Assembly (NCBI RefSeq): GCF_003852515.1
Contig: NZ_QAJK01000002.1
Coordinates: 1-36,845 of the forward strand
Direction: 5' to 3'
From: Variovorax sp. KBW07
Lineage (GTDB): Bacteria; Pseudomonadota; Gammaproteobacteria; Burkholderiales; Burkholderiaceae_C
DNA length: 36,845 nucleotides
The position numbers and the translations under genes are program-made. This document shows, piece by piece, positions 24,790 through 33,642 of this stretch; within the stretch, counting starts at the first letter, position 1, and each line of letters starts with the position of its first letter. The notes under the pieces are model-generated. The model worked only from the letters and a program-made list of their open reading frames with translations, was not told the origin of the DNA and made no database searches.

Positions 24790-27700
24790 TCATGCCTTCT
24801 CGATGTTCACCGTGAACGACTTGTACTCCGGCGTCTGCGTGTTCGCATCCCCCACGAACGGCGTCAGCGTGTTCACCAGGTACCCCGGCTTTGCAATGCC
24901 GACAAAGCCCCAGTGATTCGGCAGCCCCACCGTGTGCACCGTGCGCCCATCCACCTGCAGCCCGACGATGCGCTTGGTGACCAGCGCCACGGCCTTGATG
25001 AAGCCGCGCTTGCTCCACACCTTCACGGTGTCGCCGTTGGCAATGCCTTTCTCCTTCGCAAGCTCTTCGCCGATCTCGACGAACTGCTGCGGCTGGATGA
25101 TGGCCGAGGTGCGCACGTTCTTCGTCCAGTAGTGGAAGTGCTCGGTGAGCCGGTAGCTGGTCGCCACGTACGGAAAGTCCTTCGGCACGCCCAGGCGTTC
25201 CAGGTCGCCCTTGAAGATGCGTGCCGCGGGGTTGGCGCGCGCCTTCTCGTTGTTCGGGTGCATCAGGTTGTTGACCAGCGGCGACTCGAAGGGCTCGTAG
25301 TGCTCCGGCAGCGGGCCTTCGGCCATGCCGGTGGGCGCGAAGAGCCGTGCCACGCCTTCGGCCGTCATGATGAACGGCCGCACCGCGTCGGCTTCCATCG
25401 GGTTCGCATCGGGCCGGATGTCGGGCACGTCGGCGCCGGCCCAGGCCTTGCCGTTCCACGCAATGAGGCTGCGCCGGGCGATCCATGCCTTGCCCGTGGC
25501 GGGGTCGGTCGAGGCGCCGTTGTACAGAATGCGCCGGTTGGCCGGCCAGGCCCACGCCCAGTTCTGCACCATGCCGATGCCGAACGGGTCGGCGTTGTCG
25601 CGCCGGCCCATCTGGTTGCCGGCCTGCGTCCACGCGCCGCTGTAGATCCAGCAGCCCGAAGCCGTCGAGCCGTCGTCGCGCAGCAGGCCGAAGCCCGAGA
25701 GCTGTTCGCCGGCCTTGGCCAGCGGCGGCTTGGTCGGGTCCTTCGGGTCGAGCAGGTCGGTCAGGGCGCGCCCGTTGTATTCCATCGCCAGCTCTTGCGC
25801 CGAGGGCGAATGCGGAATCTTGTAGGGCCACGTCAGCTTGACGATCGGGTCGGGGAAGGCGCCGCCGTCTTTGATGTAGGCCTGGCGGATGCGGTTGAAG
25901 ATGCCCGCCACGATCTCGATGTCGCCCTTGGCCTCGCCCGGCGGCTCCGCGCCCTTCCAGTGCCACTGCAGCCAGCGGCTGGAGTTGGTGAGCGAGCCGT
26001 CTTCTTCCGCGAAGCAGGTGGAAGGCAGGCGGAACACCGTGGTCTGGATGTCGGTGGTCTTGACGTCGTTGAACTCGCCGAAGTTGCGCCAGAACTCGCT
26101 GGTCTCGGTGATCAGCGGATCGATGGTGACGAGGAACTTGAGCTTGGACAGCCCGTCGATGATCTTCTTCTTGTCCGGGAACGAGCCCACCGGGTTGAAG
26201 CCCTGGCAGATGTAGCCGTTGAGCTTGCCCTGGTTCATGAGCTCGAAGGCCTGCAGGATGTCGTAGAGCTTGTCGATCTTCGGCAGGTAGTGGAAGGCCC
26301 ACTCGTTGTCGGCCGTGGCCGCGTCGCCCCACCACGACTTCTGCATGCTGACGAAGAACTTGGGGTAGTTCTGCCAGTAGCTCATCTGGTTGGGACGCAG
26401 CGCCTTCAGCGCGCGGGTCTTGTAGTAGTCGGGCAGGTTCTGCTCGCTGTCCCGCGCGAGCGACATGTAGCCGGGCAGCGAGTTGGACAGCAGCCCCAGG
26501 TCGGTCAGGCCCTGGATGTTGCTGTGGCCGCGCAGCGCGTTCATGCCCCCACCGGGTACGCCGATGTTGCCCAGCAGCAACTGCATGATGGCGCCGGTGC
26601 GGATCATCTGCGAGCCCTGGCTGTGCTGCGTCCAGCCCAGCGCGTACATCACCGTCATCGTGCGGCCGGGGACGCTGGTGCTCGCGATGTACTCGCAAAC
26701 CTTCAGGAACTTGTCCTGCGGCGTGCCCGTGATGCGGCTCACCAGCTCGGGCGTGTAGCGCGCGTAGTGCCGCTTCATGACCTGCAGCACGCACTGCGGG
26801 TCCTGCATGGTCATGTCGACCTTGGCCATGCCGGCCTCGTCGAGCGCGTAGCCCCACGACTTGGGGTCGTAGTTGCGCTTCTCGGCGTTGTAGCCGCTGA
26901 ACAGGCCGTCCTCGAACTTGTAGTCGGGCCCGACGATGAACGGCGCGTTGGTGTAGTTGCGCACGTACTCGGTCTGGATCTTGTCGTTGCTCAGCAGGTA
27001 GTTGAGCACCCCGGCCAGGAAGGCGATGTCCGAGCCCGCGCGTATCGGTGCGTAGTAGTCGGCCACGGCCGCCGAGCGCGTGAAGCGCGGGTCGACCACC
27101 ACAAGGCGCGCCTTGTTCTGCTTCTTGGCTTCAATGACCCATTTGAAGCCGCACGGGTGCGCCTCCGCGGCATTGCCGCCCATGATCAGCACGACGTCCG
27201 CGTTCTGGATGTCCTGCCAATGGTTGGTCATTGCACCGCGTCCGAACGTCGGGGCCAGACTGGCCACCGTAGGTCCGTGTCAAACGCGTGCCTGGTTGTC
27301 GAACACCAGCATTCCGGTCGAGCGGAATGCCTTGTGCGTGATGTATCCGGTTTCGTTGGACGAGGCCGAGGCGCAGAGCATGCCCGAGCTGGTCCAGCGG
27401 TTGACGGTCTTGCCGTCGGCGTTGGTGGTCTGGAAGTTGGCGTCGCGGTCGGCCTTGAGCAGCTTGGCGATGCGGTCGAGCGCCTCGTTCCAGCCGATGC
27501 GCTTCCACTCGGTGCTGCCCGCCTCGCGCACCTCGGGGTACTTCAGGCGGTTGGGGCTGTGCACGAAGTCGAGCAGGCCGGCGCCCTTGGGGCACAGCGT
27601 GCCGCGGTTCACGGGGTGGTCGGCATCGCCCTCGATGTGGAGGATGTCGGACACCACGTTCTTGGCCTTGTCGCCCAGGCTGTACATGATGATCCCGCAG

Positions 27701-27867
27701 CCCACCGAGCAGTACGGGCAGGTGTTGCGGGTCTCGGTGGTGCGCGCGAGCTTGAAGTTGCGGGCCTCGGCCAGCGCGGCGGTCGGCGAGAAGCCGAGCG
27801 CCACGATGCTGGAGCCGACCAGCCCGGCGCTGCTGACGCGGAAGAATTGCCGGCGGCTTATGTCCAT
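24790..27867 (-). CDS. fdnG: formate dehydrogenase-N alpha subunit, selenoprotein (Sec196)
   Basis: A 1025-aa periplasm-exposed bis-MGD formate dehydrogenase, read through an in-frame TGA (27282-27280) as selenocysteine 196, the same position as in E. coli FdnG. Twin-arginine signal: DISRRQFFRVSSAG. The [4Fe-4S] cysteines are 50, 53, 57 and 92 (TCPYCSVGCG, LCPKGAG). Around the Sec: DNQARV-U-HGPTVASLAPTFGRGAMTNHW. GGNAAEAHPCGFKW and GMNALRGHSNIQGLTDLG are cofactor loops. AGGAGGTGAT (27880-27871) ahead of the ATG is an unusually complete Shine-Dalgarno sequence. First gene of the membrane formate dehydrogenase set. Naive annotation splits it into 27280-27867 and a fragment downstream; it is one gene, not a frameshift. 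Confidence 0.97.
27251..27282 (-). promoter_or_regulatory. Sec UGA codon and bacterial SECIS hairpin in fdnG
   Basis: After the TGA come exactly 11 nt, then the hairpin: GG (27268-27267), bulged T (27266), GGCC (27265-27262), loop AGTCT (27261-27257), GGCC (27256-27253), CC (27252-27251). Spacing, bulged U and the GU in the loop match the SelB-binding upper stem of E. coli fdhF and fdnG. Confidence 0.93.
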
Positions 27868-27995
27868 GACATCACCTCCTGCACAGCTGAGTTGGGTTGT
27901 TTCATCGTGGTCTTCTTCTGTTTTGCGTGGGAACGTGGAGAAGGAAAACTTGAACCGGGCCGGTCGCTCTGCGTGCGCTCTTTTTTGCTTTTTTC

Positions 27996-28301
27996 TTATT
28001 TGGGCGCCGTGCCGTCACCACCGCTCGGCGCGGGTGCGCCACCGGACGAGGCGCCGCCCTGGCCGCTCATGCCGCCGATGGCCGCGCCGCCTTCGGAGGG
28101 GCCTTTGTGGGCAGAGGAAGATTCGACCGGGTCGCCGGAAGCGGCGGGCTTGATGCCGCTTGGGCTGGCGCCGGAGGGGGTCGTGCCCGCGGCCGGTGCG
28201 CTGGTGGTGCCCGAGGTGGTCGGCTTGGGATCGCAGGCGCTCAGGAGCACACCCAGGGCAAGGCAGAGGCCCATGGTTTGCAGGCGCTGGCATCGTGGCA
28301 T
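27996..28301 (-). CDS. small lipoprotein upstream of fdnG
   Basis: A 101-aa secreted lipoprotein. The signal MGLCLALGVLLSAC ends in lipobox LLSAC; the remainder is a low-complexity Ser/Gly/Pro/Ala-rich chain without a folded domain. ATG 28301 has AAGGAG 5 nt ahead. It lies 128 bp before fdnG on the same strand and may share its transcript. No known role; perhaps an envelope tether. Divergent from the FtsX-like permease. Confidence 0.75.
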   Translation of the reverse strand: MPRCQRLQTMGLCLALGVLLSACDPKPTTSGTTSAPAAGTTPSGASPSGIKPAASGDPVESSSAHKGPSEGGAAIGGMSGQGGASSGGAPAPSGGDGTAPK

Positions 28302-28404
28302 CGAGACTCCTTGGGGGAAGGACGGTCTGACAACGGGCTGTTTTTCTTGCGCCGTCTTGCTGCGCTGGCCGGGCATGCCCGGTTTGCAACAATCGGGAGA
28401 CGTT

Positions 28405-28421
28405 TGTCGCATCATGCGACA
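28405..28421. promoter_or_regulatory. perfect palindrome in the lipoprotein/permease divergent gap
   Basis: TGTCGCAT-C-ATGCGACA is an exact 8-bp dyad around one base. A second exact palindrome, CCGGGCATGCCCGG, lies at 28369-28382. Both are in the 204-bp gap between two divergent genes and look like binding sites for dimeric regulators. Confidence 0.6.
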
Positions 28422-28505
28422 GCAGGCGGCTGCGATCAAGGGCCGCGAGGGCGCAATAACCCTTGAAACCGGCCGTGCCCTTAGGCGTCGGCTATCGTTC
28501 GCGCC

Positions 28506-31022
28506 ATGAATGCCTCCCTCCGCCTGGGTTGGCGCACGCTCTGGCGCGATCTGCGCGCCGGCGAGTTGCGCCTGTTGATCGTTGCCGTGTTGCTGGCCGT
28601 GGCCGCGCTCACGGCCGTCGGCTTCTTTGCCGACCGGCTGCAGGGTGGCCTGCAGCGCGATGCGCGGCAACTGCTGGGCGGCGACGCCGTCATCGTCAGC
28701 GACAACCCGACGCCCGAAGCCTTCGTGGCGCAAGCGAAGTCAATGGGCCTGGAGGGCACCGGCACCTACGGCTTTCCGACCATGGCGCGTGCCGAGGACG
28801 CCAAGGGCGGCGCCAGCAAGCTGGTGGCGTTGAAGGCCGTGACCGCCGGCTACCCGCTGCGCGGCAGCCTGCAGACCTCCGCCACCCTCGACGGGCCGGG
28901 CGTCGTCACGCGCGACATTCCGCCACCGGGCGAGGTGTGGGTCGATGCCTCGCTGCTCGACTCGCTCGGGCTCACCGTGGGCGACGCGCTGCTTCTGGGC
29001 GACACCAGCCTGCGCGTCGGCCGCGTGATCACGCTCGAGCCCGACCGGGGCGCGGGCTTCATGAGCTTCTCGCCGCGCGTGATGCTCAACCAGGCCGACG
29101 TGGCCCGGACGGCGCTGGTGCAGCCGGCCAGCCGCGTGGGCTATCGCTTTGCGGTGGCGGGGGCCGATGCCGCCGTGAAGCGCTTCACCGACTGGTCCGA
29201 GGCCACCATCAAGAAGGGCGAACTGCGCGGTGTGCGGCTCGATTCGTTCGAAGGCGGCCGGCCCGAGATGCGCCAGACGCTGGACCGCGCCGAGAAATTC
29301 CTGAGCCTGGTCGCGCTGCTGGCGGCGCTGCTGTCGGCCGTGGCCGTGGCGCTGGCCGCGCGCGGCTTTGCCGCCAGCCACCTCGACGACTGCGCGATGC
29401 TGCGCGTGCTCGGCCAGAGCCAGCGCACCATCGCGATGGCCTACGCCTTCGAGTTCGCGGTGATCGGCCTCGTGGCCAGCGCATTGGGCGTGGCCATCGG
29501 CTTCGCCGTGCACTACGTCTTCGTGCTGCTGCTGGCCGGGCTGGTCGAAACCGCGCTGCCGGCCGCCACGCTGTGGCCCGTGGCCTTCGGGCTGGGCATG
29601 GGGCTCACGCTGCTGTTCGCCTTCGGCCTGCCGCCGGTGCTGCAGCTGGCGCGCGTGCCGCCGCTGCGCGTGATCCGGCGCGACGTGGGCGGGCTCAAGC
29701 CCGCGTCGCTAGCCGTGCTCGGCATCGGCGTGGCGGGCTTCGCGGCCCTGCTCATGGCGGCCAGCAGCGACATCAAGCTGGGCCTGATCGCGGTCGGCGG
29801 CTTCGCGGGCGCCGTGGCGGTGTTCGCCTTGCTGAGCTGGCTGGCGGTGAAGGTGCTGCGCCGCAGCGTCAATGAAACGACCGCGCCGCGCTGGCTGGTG
29901 CTGGCCACGCGGCAGATTTCCGCGCGGCCCGCCTATGCCGTGGTGCAGGTCAGCGCGCTCGCGGTCGGCCTGCTCGCATTGGTGCTGCTGGTGCTGCTGC
30001 GCACCGACCTCGTCGCCAGCTGGCGCAAGGCCACGCCGCCCGATGCGCCCAACCGCTTCGTCATCAACGTCATGCCCGACCAGAGCGATGCGTTCCAGAA
30101 GTCGCTGCGCGATGCCGGCGTGGGCAAGTTCGACTGGTATCCGATGATCCGCGGCCGGCTGGTCGCCATCAACGACAAGCCCGTCACGCCCGACGACTAC
30201 GCCGAAGACCGCGCCAAGCGGCTGGTCGACCGCGAGTTCAACCTGAGCAACGCCACCCAGGCGCCCGAGCACAACAGCATCACCTCCGGCGCATGGAAGT
30301 CCGGCGCGGCGGGCGAGGTGAGCGTGGAAGAAGGGCTGGCCGAAACGCTGGGCCTGAAGCTCGGCGACACCCTGCGCTTCGACATTGGCGGCATGCAGAA
30401 CGACGCGCGCATCACCTCGCTGCGCAAGGTCGACTGGGGCTCGCTGCATGCCAACTTCTTCGTCATGTACACGGTGGCGTCGCTGCCCGACGTGCCCGTC
30501 ACCTACATGGGCGCCTTCCGCGCGCCCGAGACCAAGGGCTTCGACAACGCGCTGGTGCGCAGCTACCCGAACGTGACCAACGTCGACATGAGCGCGACCA
30601 TCAACCAGGTGCAGCGCGTGCTCGACCAGGTGATTCGCGCGGTCGAGTTCCTGTTCGGCTTCACGCTGGCGGCGGGGCTGGTGGTGCTGTTCGCCGCGGT
30701 CACGGCCACGCGCGAAGAGCGGGCGCGCGAGTTCGCGGTCATGCGCGCCGTGGGGGCGCGCGCCAGCCTGCTGCGCCAGGTGCAGCGCGCCGAGCTGGTC
30801 GGCGTGGGGCTGCTCGCCGGTTTCCTGGCGAGCATCGTGGCCTCGGTGATCGGCTGGGCGTTGGCGCGCTATGTGTTCGAGTTCACGTGGACCGCCTCGC
30901 CGATCGTGCCGGTGGCGGGCGCGCTTGCCGGCGCGGTGCTGGCGCTGGGCGCGGGCTGGTGGGGCTTGCGCGACGTGCTGCGCCGGCCGGTGGTCGATAC
31001 GTTGCGCCGCGCAGCCGAGTAA
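28506..31022 (+). CDS. FtsX-like ABC transporter permease (YbbP type)
   Basis: An 838-aa membrane protein made of two FtsX-like permease halves. An N-terminal helix (about 22-42) is followed by a large extracytoplasmic domain, then helix groups near 270-420 and 430-510, a second periplasmic domain (about 520-700) and a final helix group (about 705-825). FtsX motifs: the helix after RAEKFLSLVALLAALLSAVA with MLRVLGQSQRTI, and later REERAREFAVMRAVGARASL. Such proteins (E. coli YbbP, 804 aa) work with a LolD-like ATPase YbbA; no ATPase gene is adjacent here. Probably a MacB/Lol-like mechanotransmission permease for lipids or envelope components. Confidence 0.87.
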   Translation: MNASLRLGWRTLWRDLRAGELRLLIVAVLLAVAALTAVGFFADRLQGGLQRDARQLLGGDAVIVSDNPTPEAFVAQAKSMGLEGTGTYGFPTMARAEDAKGGASKLVALKAVTAGYPLRGSLQTSATLDGPGVVTRDIPPPGEVWVDASLLDSLGLTVGDALLLGDTSLRVGRVITLEPDRGAGFMSFSPRVMLNQADVARTALVQPASRVGYRFAVAGADAAVKRFTDWSEATIKKGELRGVRLDSFEGGRPEMRQTLDRAEKFLSLVALLAALLSAVAVALAARGFAASHLDDCAMLRVLGQSQRTIAMAYAFEFAVIGLVASALGVAIGFAVHYVFVLLLAGLVETALPAATLWPVAFGLGMGLTLLFAFGLPPVLQLARVPPLRVIRRDVGGLKPASLAVLGIGVAGFAALLMAASSDIKLGLIAVGGFAGAVAVFALLSWLAVKVLRRSVNETTAPRWLVLATRQISARPAYAVVQVSALAVGLLALVLLVLLRTDLVASWRKATPPDAPNRFVINVMPDQSDAFQKSLRDAGVGKFDWYPMIRGRLVAINDKPVTPDDYAEDRAKRLVDREFNLSNATQAPEHNSITSGAWKSGAAGEVSVEEGLAETLGLKLGDTLRFDIGGMQNDARITSLRKVDWGSLHANFFVMYTVASLPDVPVTYMGAFRAPETKGFDNALVRSYPNVTNVDMSATINQVQRVLDQVIRAVEFLFGFTLAAGLVVLFAAVTATREERAREFAVMRAVGARASLLRQVQRAELVGVGLLAGFLASIVASVIGWALARYVFEFTWTASPIVPVAGALAGAVLALGAGWWGLRDVLRRPVVDTLRRAAE

Positions 31023-31066
31023 TTATTTTTTTCTTCCGGCGCGGGCGGGATCGAGCGAGAAAAGGC

Positions 31067-31089
31067 CGGGGAATGCAATACATTCCCCG
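31067..31089. promoter_or_regulatory. 9-bp inverted repeat between permease and ATPase genes
   Basis: CGGGGAATG (31067-31075), CAATA, CATTCCCCG (31081-31089): a perfect dyad 32 bp ahead of the ATPase start. No T-run follows on the plus strand, so it is an operator candidate or leader hairpin more than a terminator. Confidence 0.5.
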
Positions 31090-31121
31090 ACCCTGCATTC
31101 ATTCGAAGAGAACCCCCCTAC

Positions 31122-32960
31122 ATGCGCTTGGCGTCATTCCAGATCACCAACTTTCGCTCGATCAACGACAGCGGCTCCATCGATTCCTCGCAGATCACGG
31201 CGATCCTCGGTCGAAATGACAGCGGCAAATCGAACCTGCTGCGTGCGCTTCACAGCCTGAACCCGACGGAAGGGCTGGCCCCTCTCAGCCCCATCAAGGA
31301 CTTCCCCAGGCACCGGCGCCTGGAAGAGTGCACGGGCGACACGCCCGTCGTGCACACGCGCTGGGCCCTCGACGAAAGCGAACGCGCCGCGCTGGCCGCC
31401 ATTTTTCCGCGCGCGACCGGCGTTCGCCACGTCACCGCGAGCCGGGGCTACGACACCGTTCGCACGGCCGGGTTCGAAGGACTGGCCGACCTGTCGATCG
31501 ACGTGAGCGACATCAAGGGCAAGGTCCGCAAGATCGTGCCCGCCGTCAAGGCCGCCGCCGAAAAGGTTGCCGAAGAAGCAAAGGCATTGCTGGAGCAGGA
31601 GGCCGATGCCTTCGACGCCGCCATGATCGCCAGCCCCGACTTCATCAAGTGGTCGGCCGGTGCCGTCAAGGCCACGCAGGCCCTGCGCAAGGCGCTGGCC
31701 GTCGCGGGGGCCGAGCTCAGCGACAAGCAGGAGCAGATGCTGGTCGAACTCGAAGAGCTCTCGCTGGCCATTGCCAACGACAAGCCGGCGCTCGACCAGG
31801 CGCGTGCCTGGGTCATCGAAAAACTGCCGACGTTCATCTACGTCGACGAGTACCCGTCGCTGCCCGGCCGCCAGAACATTGCCGACCACCTCGTGCGCAA
31901 GGGCTGGGGCCAGGCGACGCCCGGACAGCAGAGCTTCGAGAAGCTGTGCAAGGCCGCGGGGCTCGACCTGCAGCAACTGCAGGACCTGCTGGAAAAGAAC
32001 GACCAGGCCACGCGCCACCAGCTCGTCAACCGCGCCGGTTCGGTGGTGACGGCCGAGATCCGTCGGCTCTGGAAAGACCGGCCGCTCAAGGTTCGCTTCA
32101 ACCTCGACGGGCCTCATCTCGACACCCTGGTGTCGGACCCCAACGACGCGTACGAGGTCGAGGTGAACCTCGACGAGCGCAGCCGCGGGTTCCAGTGGTT
32201 CTTCTCGTTCTACGTCGCGTTTTTTGCGGACACCAAGGGCGGCCGCGCCGAAGACGCCATCCTGCTGCTCGACGAGCCGGGGCTGCACCTGCATCCGCAC
32301 TCGCAGGCCGATCTGCTGGCGCACTTCGAAAAAGACTTCGGCAACCAGATCGTCTACACCACGCACTCGCCCTTCATGGTGCCGACGCACCGGGTCGATG
32401 CGGTGCGCACCGCCAGCCTCGACCAGGTCCGGGGCACCACGGTGAGCAACGCAGCGGAGGGCGACGAGCGCACGCTGTTCCCGCTGAAAGCCGCGCTGGC
32501 CTTGAGCCGGGGCGTAAGCGAGCCGGCGGTGGTGAAGCCCGAGCCTGTGAAAGCCGTGGCGGTGAAGGCGGAGTTTGGGAAGACGGCGGCTGCGAAGCCT
32601 GCAGCTGCTACGGAGGCGACGGCGAAGCCCGCCAAGCCGGTCAAGGCTGTGGAGGTGGCGGCTGTCGTGGAGGCTGCACCGACCGCAGTTGCCGCACCGG
32701 TTGCAGCGCCGGTGGCTGTGAAGCAGGAGCCTGCGAAGCCAGCGGTCGTGGAGAACGCGAAGCCTGCCGATGAAGCGGCACCTGTCGTTGCTGCTGTTGT
32801 CCCGCCCGCACCGATTGCCGCTCCTGCTCCCGCTGAAGCAGTGGTTTCCGTGATGCCCGAAACGGTGAAGCCAGTGGTCGTGGAGAGCGTCAACCCGGTC
32901 GAGACGCCGGCCAACGCCGTGAACGAACACGCGGACGGCGAACTCACTCAGGCTGCGTAA
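31122..32960 (+). CDS. OLD-type AAA ATPase with disordered Ala/Pro/Val/Lys-rich tail
   Basis: A 612-aa protein. An ABC/SMC-like ATPase of the OLD family forms residues 1 to about 450: FQITNFRSI, Walker A GRNDSGKS (30-37), a charged helical insertion (about 130-300), the signature-like ERSRGFQWFFSF, Walker B ILLLDEPGLHLHP (Asp384-Glu385) and switch His415 in TTHSPFM. OLD nucleases carry a C-terminal TOPRIM domain; here it is missing. Instead residues about 470-612 are low-complexity repeats of Ala, Pro, Val, Lys and Glu, probably unstructured. Walker and switch residues are intact, so ATPase activity is expected. Possible roles: DNA repair, phage defence or an unknown switch. The gene is monocistronic and convergent with a toxin gene. 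Confidence 0.82.
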   Translation: MRLASFQITNFRSINDSGSIDSSQITAILGRNDSGKSNLLRALHSLNPTEGLAPLSPIKDFPRHRRLEECTGDTPVVHTRWALDESERAALAAIFPRATGVRHVTASRGYDTVRTAGFEGLADLSIDVSDIKGKVRKIVPAVKAAAEKVAEEAKALLEQEADAFDAAMIASPDFIKWSAGAVKATQALRKALAVAGAELSDKQEQMLVELEELSLAIANDKPALDQARAWVIEKLPTFIYVDEYPSLPGRQNIADHLVRKGWGQATPGQQSFEKLCKAAGLDLQQLQDLLEKNDQATRHQLVNRAGSVVTAEIRRLWKDRPLKVRFNLDGPHLDTLVSDPNDAYEVEVNLDERSRGFQWFFSFYVAFFADTKGGRAEDAILLLDEPGLHLHPHSQADLLAHFEKDFGNQIVYTTHSPFMVPTHRVDAVRTASLDQVRGTTVSNAAEGDERTLFPLKAALALSRGVSEPAVVKPEPVKAVAVKAEFGKTAAAKPAAATEATAKPAKPVKAVEVAAVVEAAPTAVAAPVAAPVAVKQEPAKPAVVENAKPADEAAPVVAAVVPPAPIAAPAPAEAVVSVMPETVKPVVVESVNPVETPANAVNEHADGELTQAA

Positions 32961-32985
32961 AGACGGACCACCTGATCTGCCTGAC

Positions 32986-33309
32986 TCAGACGGCGCCGAC
33001 CAGGCGCCGCATGAGCAGGCTTTTCAGGTCTCTTCGTGCATCGCAGACAAGATGGATGTAGGCGGCGTCCACCCGCACTTCATAGATGATGCGATTCATG
33101 CCTGCGATGACCTGCCGATACTGGGTTGTGTTCAGGTCTTCGAGTTCTTCGGGAATCCGGCCTGCCTTGGGGTTGGCTTCGATCATCCCAACGCAATCCT
33201 TGATCTTGCTGTAGCTGCTCGTCCAGGCGATCGCACCGAAGTTCTTGATGATGTAGCGCCGCAGGTCCTTCAGGTCAGTTTCGGCAGACCGCAGGAACAC
33301 AACCTTCAT
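32986..33309 (-). CDS. ParE/RelE-superfamily toxin
   Basis: A 107-aa type II toxin. The N-terminal VVFLRSAETDLKDLRRYIIKNFG is typical of ParE, as is the later strand YRQVIAGMNRIIYEVRVDAAYIHLVCDARRDL. ParE members inhibit DNA gyrase, RelE members cleave mRNA; sequence favours ParE. The ATG overlaps the antitoxin stop (ATGA, 33309-33306). Confidence 0.9.
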   Translation of the reverse strand: MKVVFLRSAETDLKDLRRYIIKNFGAIAWTSSYSKIKDCVGMIEANPKAGRIPEELEDLNTTQYRQVIAGMNRIIYEVRVDAAYIHLVCDARRDLKSLLMRRLVGAV

Positions 33310-33578
33310 TGCGTGTCTTCTTTGTCCAACTCGGCGAATACGTCGGTTGCGGCCCGAAACTGGCCTTGTTCGATTTCTCGGTTGCCGAGCGCAAGGACCT
33401 TGAGAAGGGCCAGCGTGGCCTCGTGCTCTTCGTAGGAGCGGACATCCATCACTACGAGTTTGGCTTCGCCGTTCTGGGTAATGACCAGGGGCTCGCGGGA
33501 TTCGGCGAGGCTCTTCACGATGTCTGCGGCATGGCTCTTCAGATAGCTGATGGGTTTGACTTGCGTGGAGAAATTCAT
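33306..33578 (-). CDS. Phd/YefM-family antitoxin
   Basis: A 90-aa antitoxin. The DNA-binding Phd fold is seen in VKPISYLKSHAADIVKSLAE, then REPLVITQNGEAKLVVMDVRSYEE; the C-terminal part (LLKVLALGNREIEQGQF) should wrap the toxin. ATG 33578 is preferred to GTG 33587, with AGGGTGA ahead. It is the first gene of the pair, as usual for autoregulated modules. Confidence 0.92.
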   Translation of the reverse strand: MNFSTQVKPISYLKSHAADIVKSLAESREPLVITQNGEAKLVVMDVRSYEEHEATLALLKVLALGNREIEQGQFRAATDVFAELDKEDTQ

Positions 33579-33604
33579 GGAGTTCACCCTGGCGTTGTTT
33601 TGAG

Positions 33605-33630
33605 TCAGACTTATTATGGTCTGAATTCAG
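33605..33630 (-). promoter_or_regulatory. antitoxin promoter/operator with palindromes
   Basis: TCAGAC (33605-33610) and GTCTGA (33619-33624) enclose an AT-rich stretch that reads CATAATAA on the minus strand, a plausible -10. A second palindrome CTGAATTCAG (33621-33630) overlaps. It lies 27 bp ahead of the antitoxin ATG, as expected for Phd autorepression. Confidence 0.6.
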
Positions 33631-33642
33631 TCCTTCGCGTTG

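Noticed and set aside
24785-26857. 690-codon frame on the minus strand inside fdnG
   Set aside because: A shifted frame of fdnG itself; its translation is Arg/His/Gly-rich with no motif.
27280-27867. A short separate gene or frameshifted pseudogene at the front of fdnG
   Set aside because: The stop is TGA at the Sec position, followed by a SECIS at the right spacing; the frame continues without shift into the catalytic domain.
23644-28509. Very long open frame (1621 codons) on the plus strand across the formate dehydrogenase genes
   Set aside because: It is antisense to fdnH and fdnG, whose protein motifs are unmistakable. High G+C removes stop codons from the opposite frame. The translation has the Arg/His/Ala/Val-rich look of a shadow.
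31134-32930. 598-codon minus-strand frame opposite the OLD-type ATPase gene
   Set aside because: The plus strand carries clear Walker and switch motifs; the minus frame has none.
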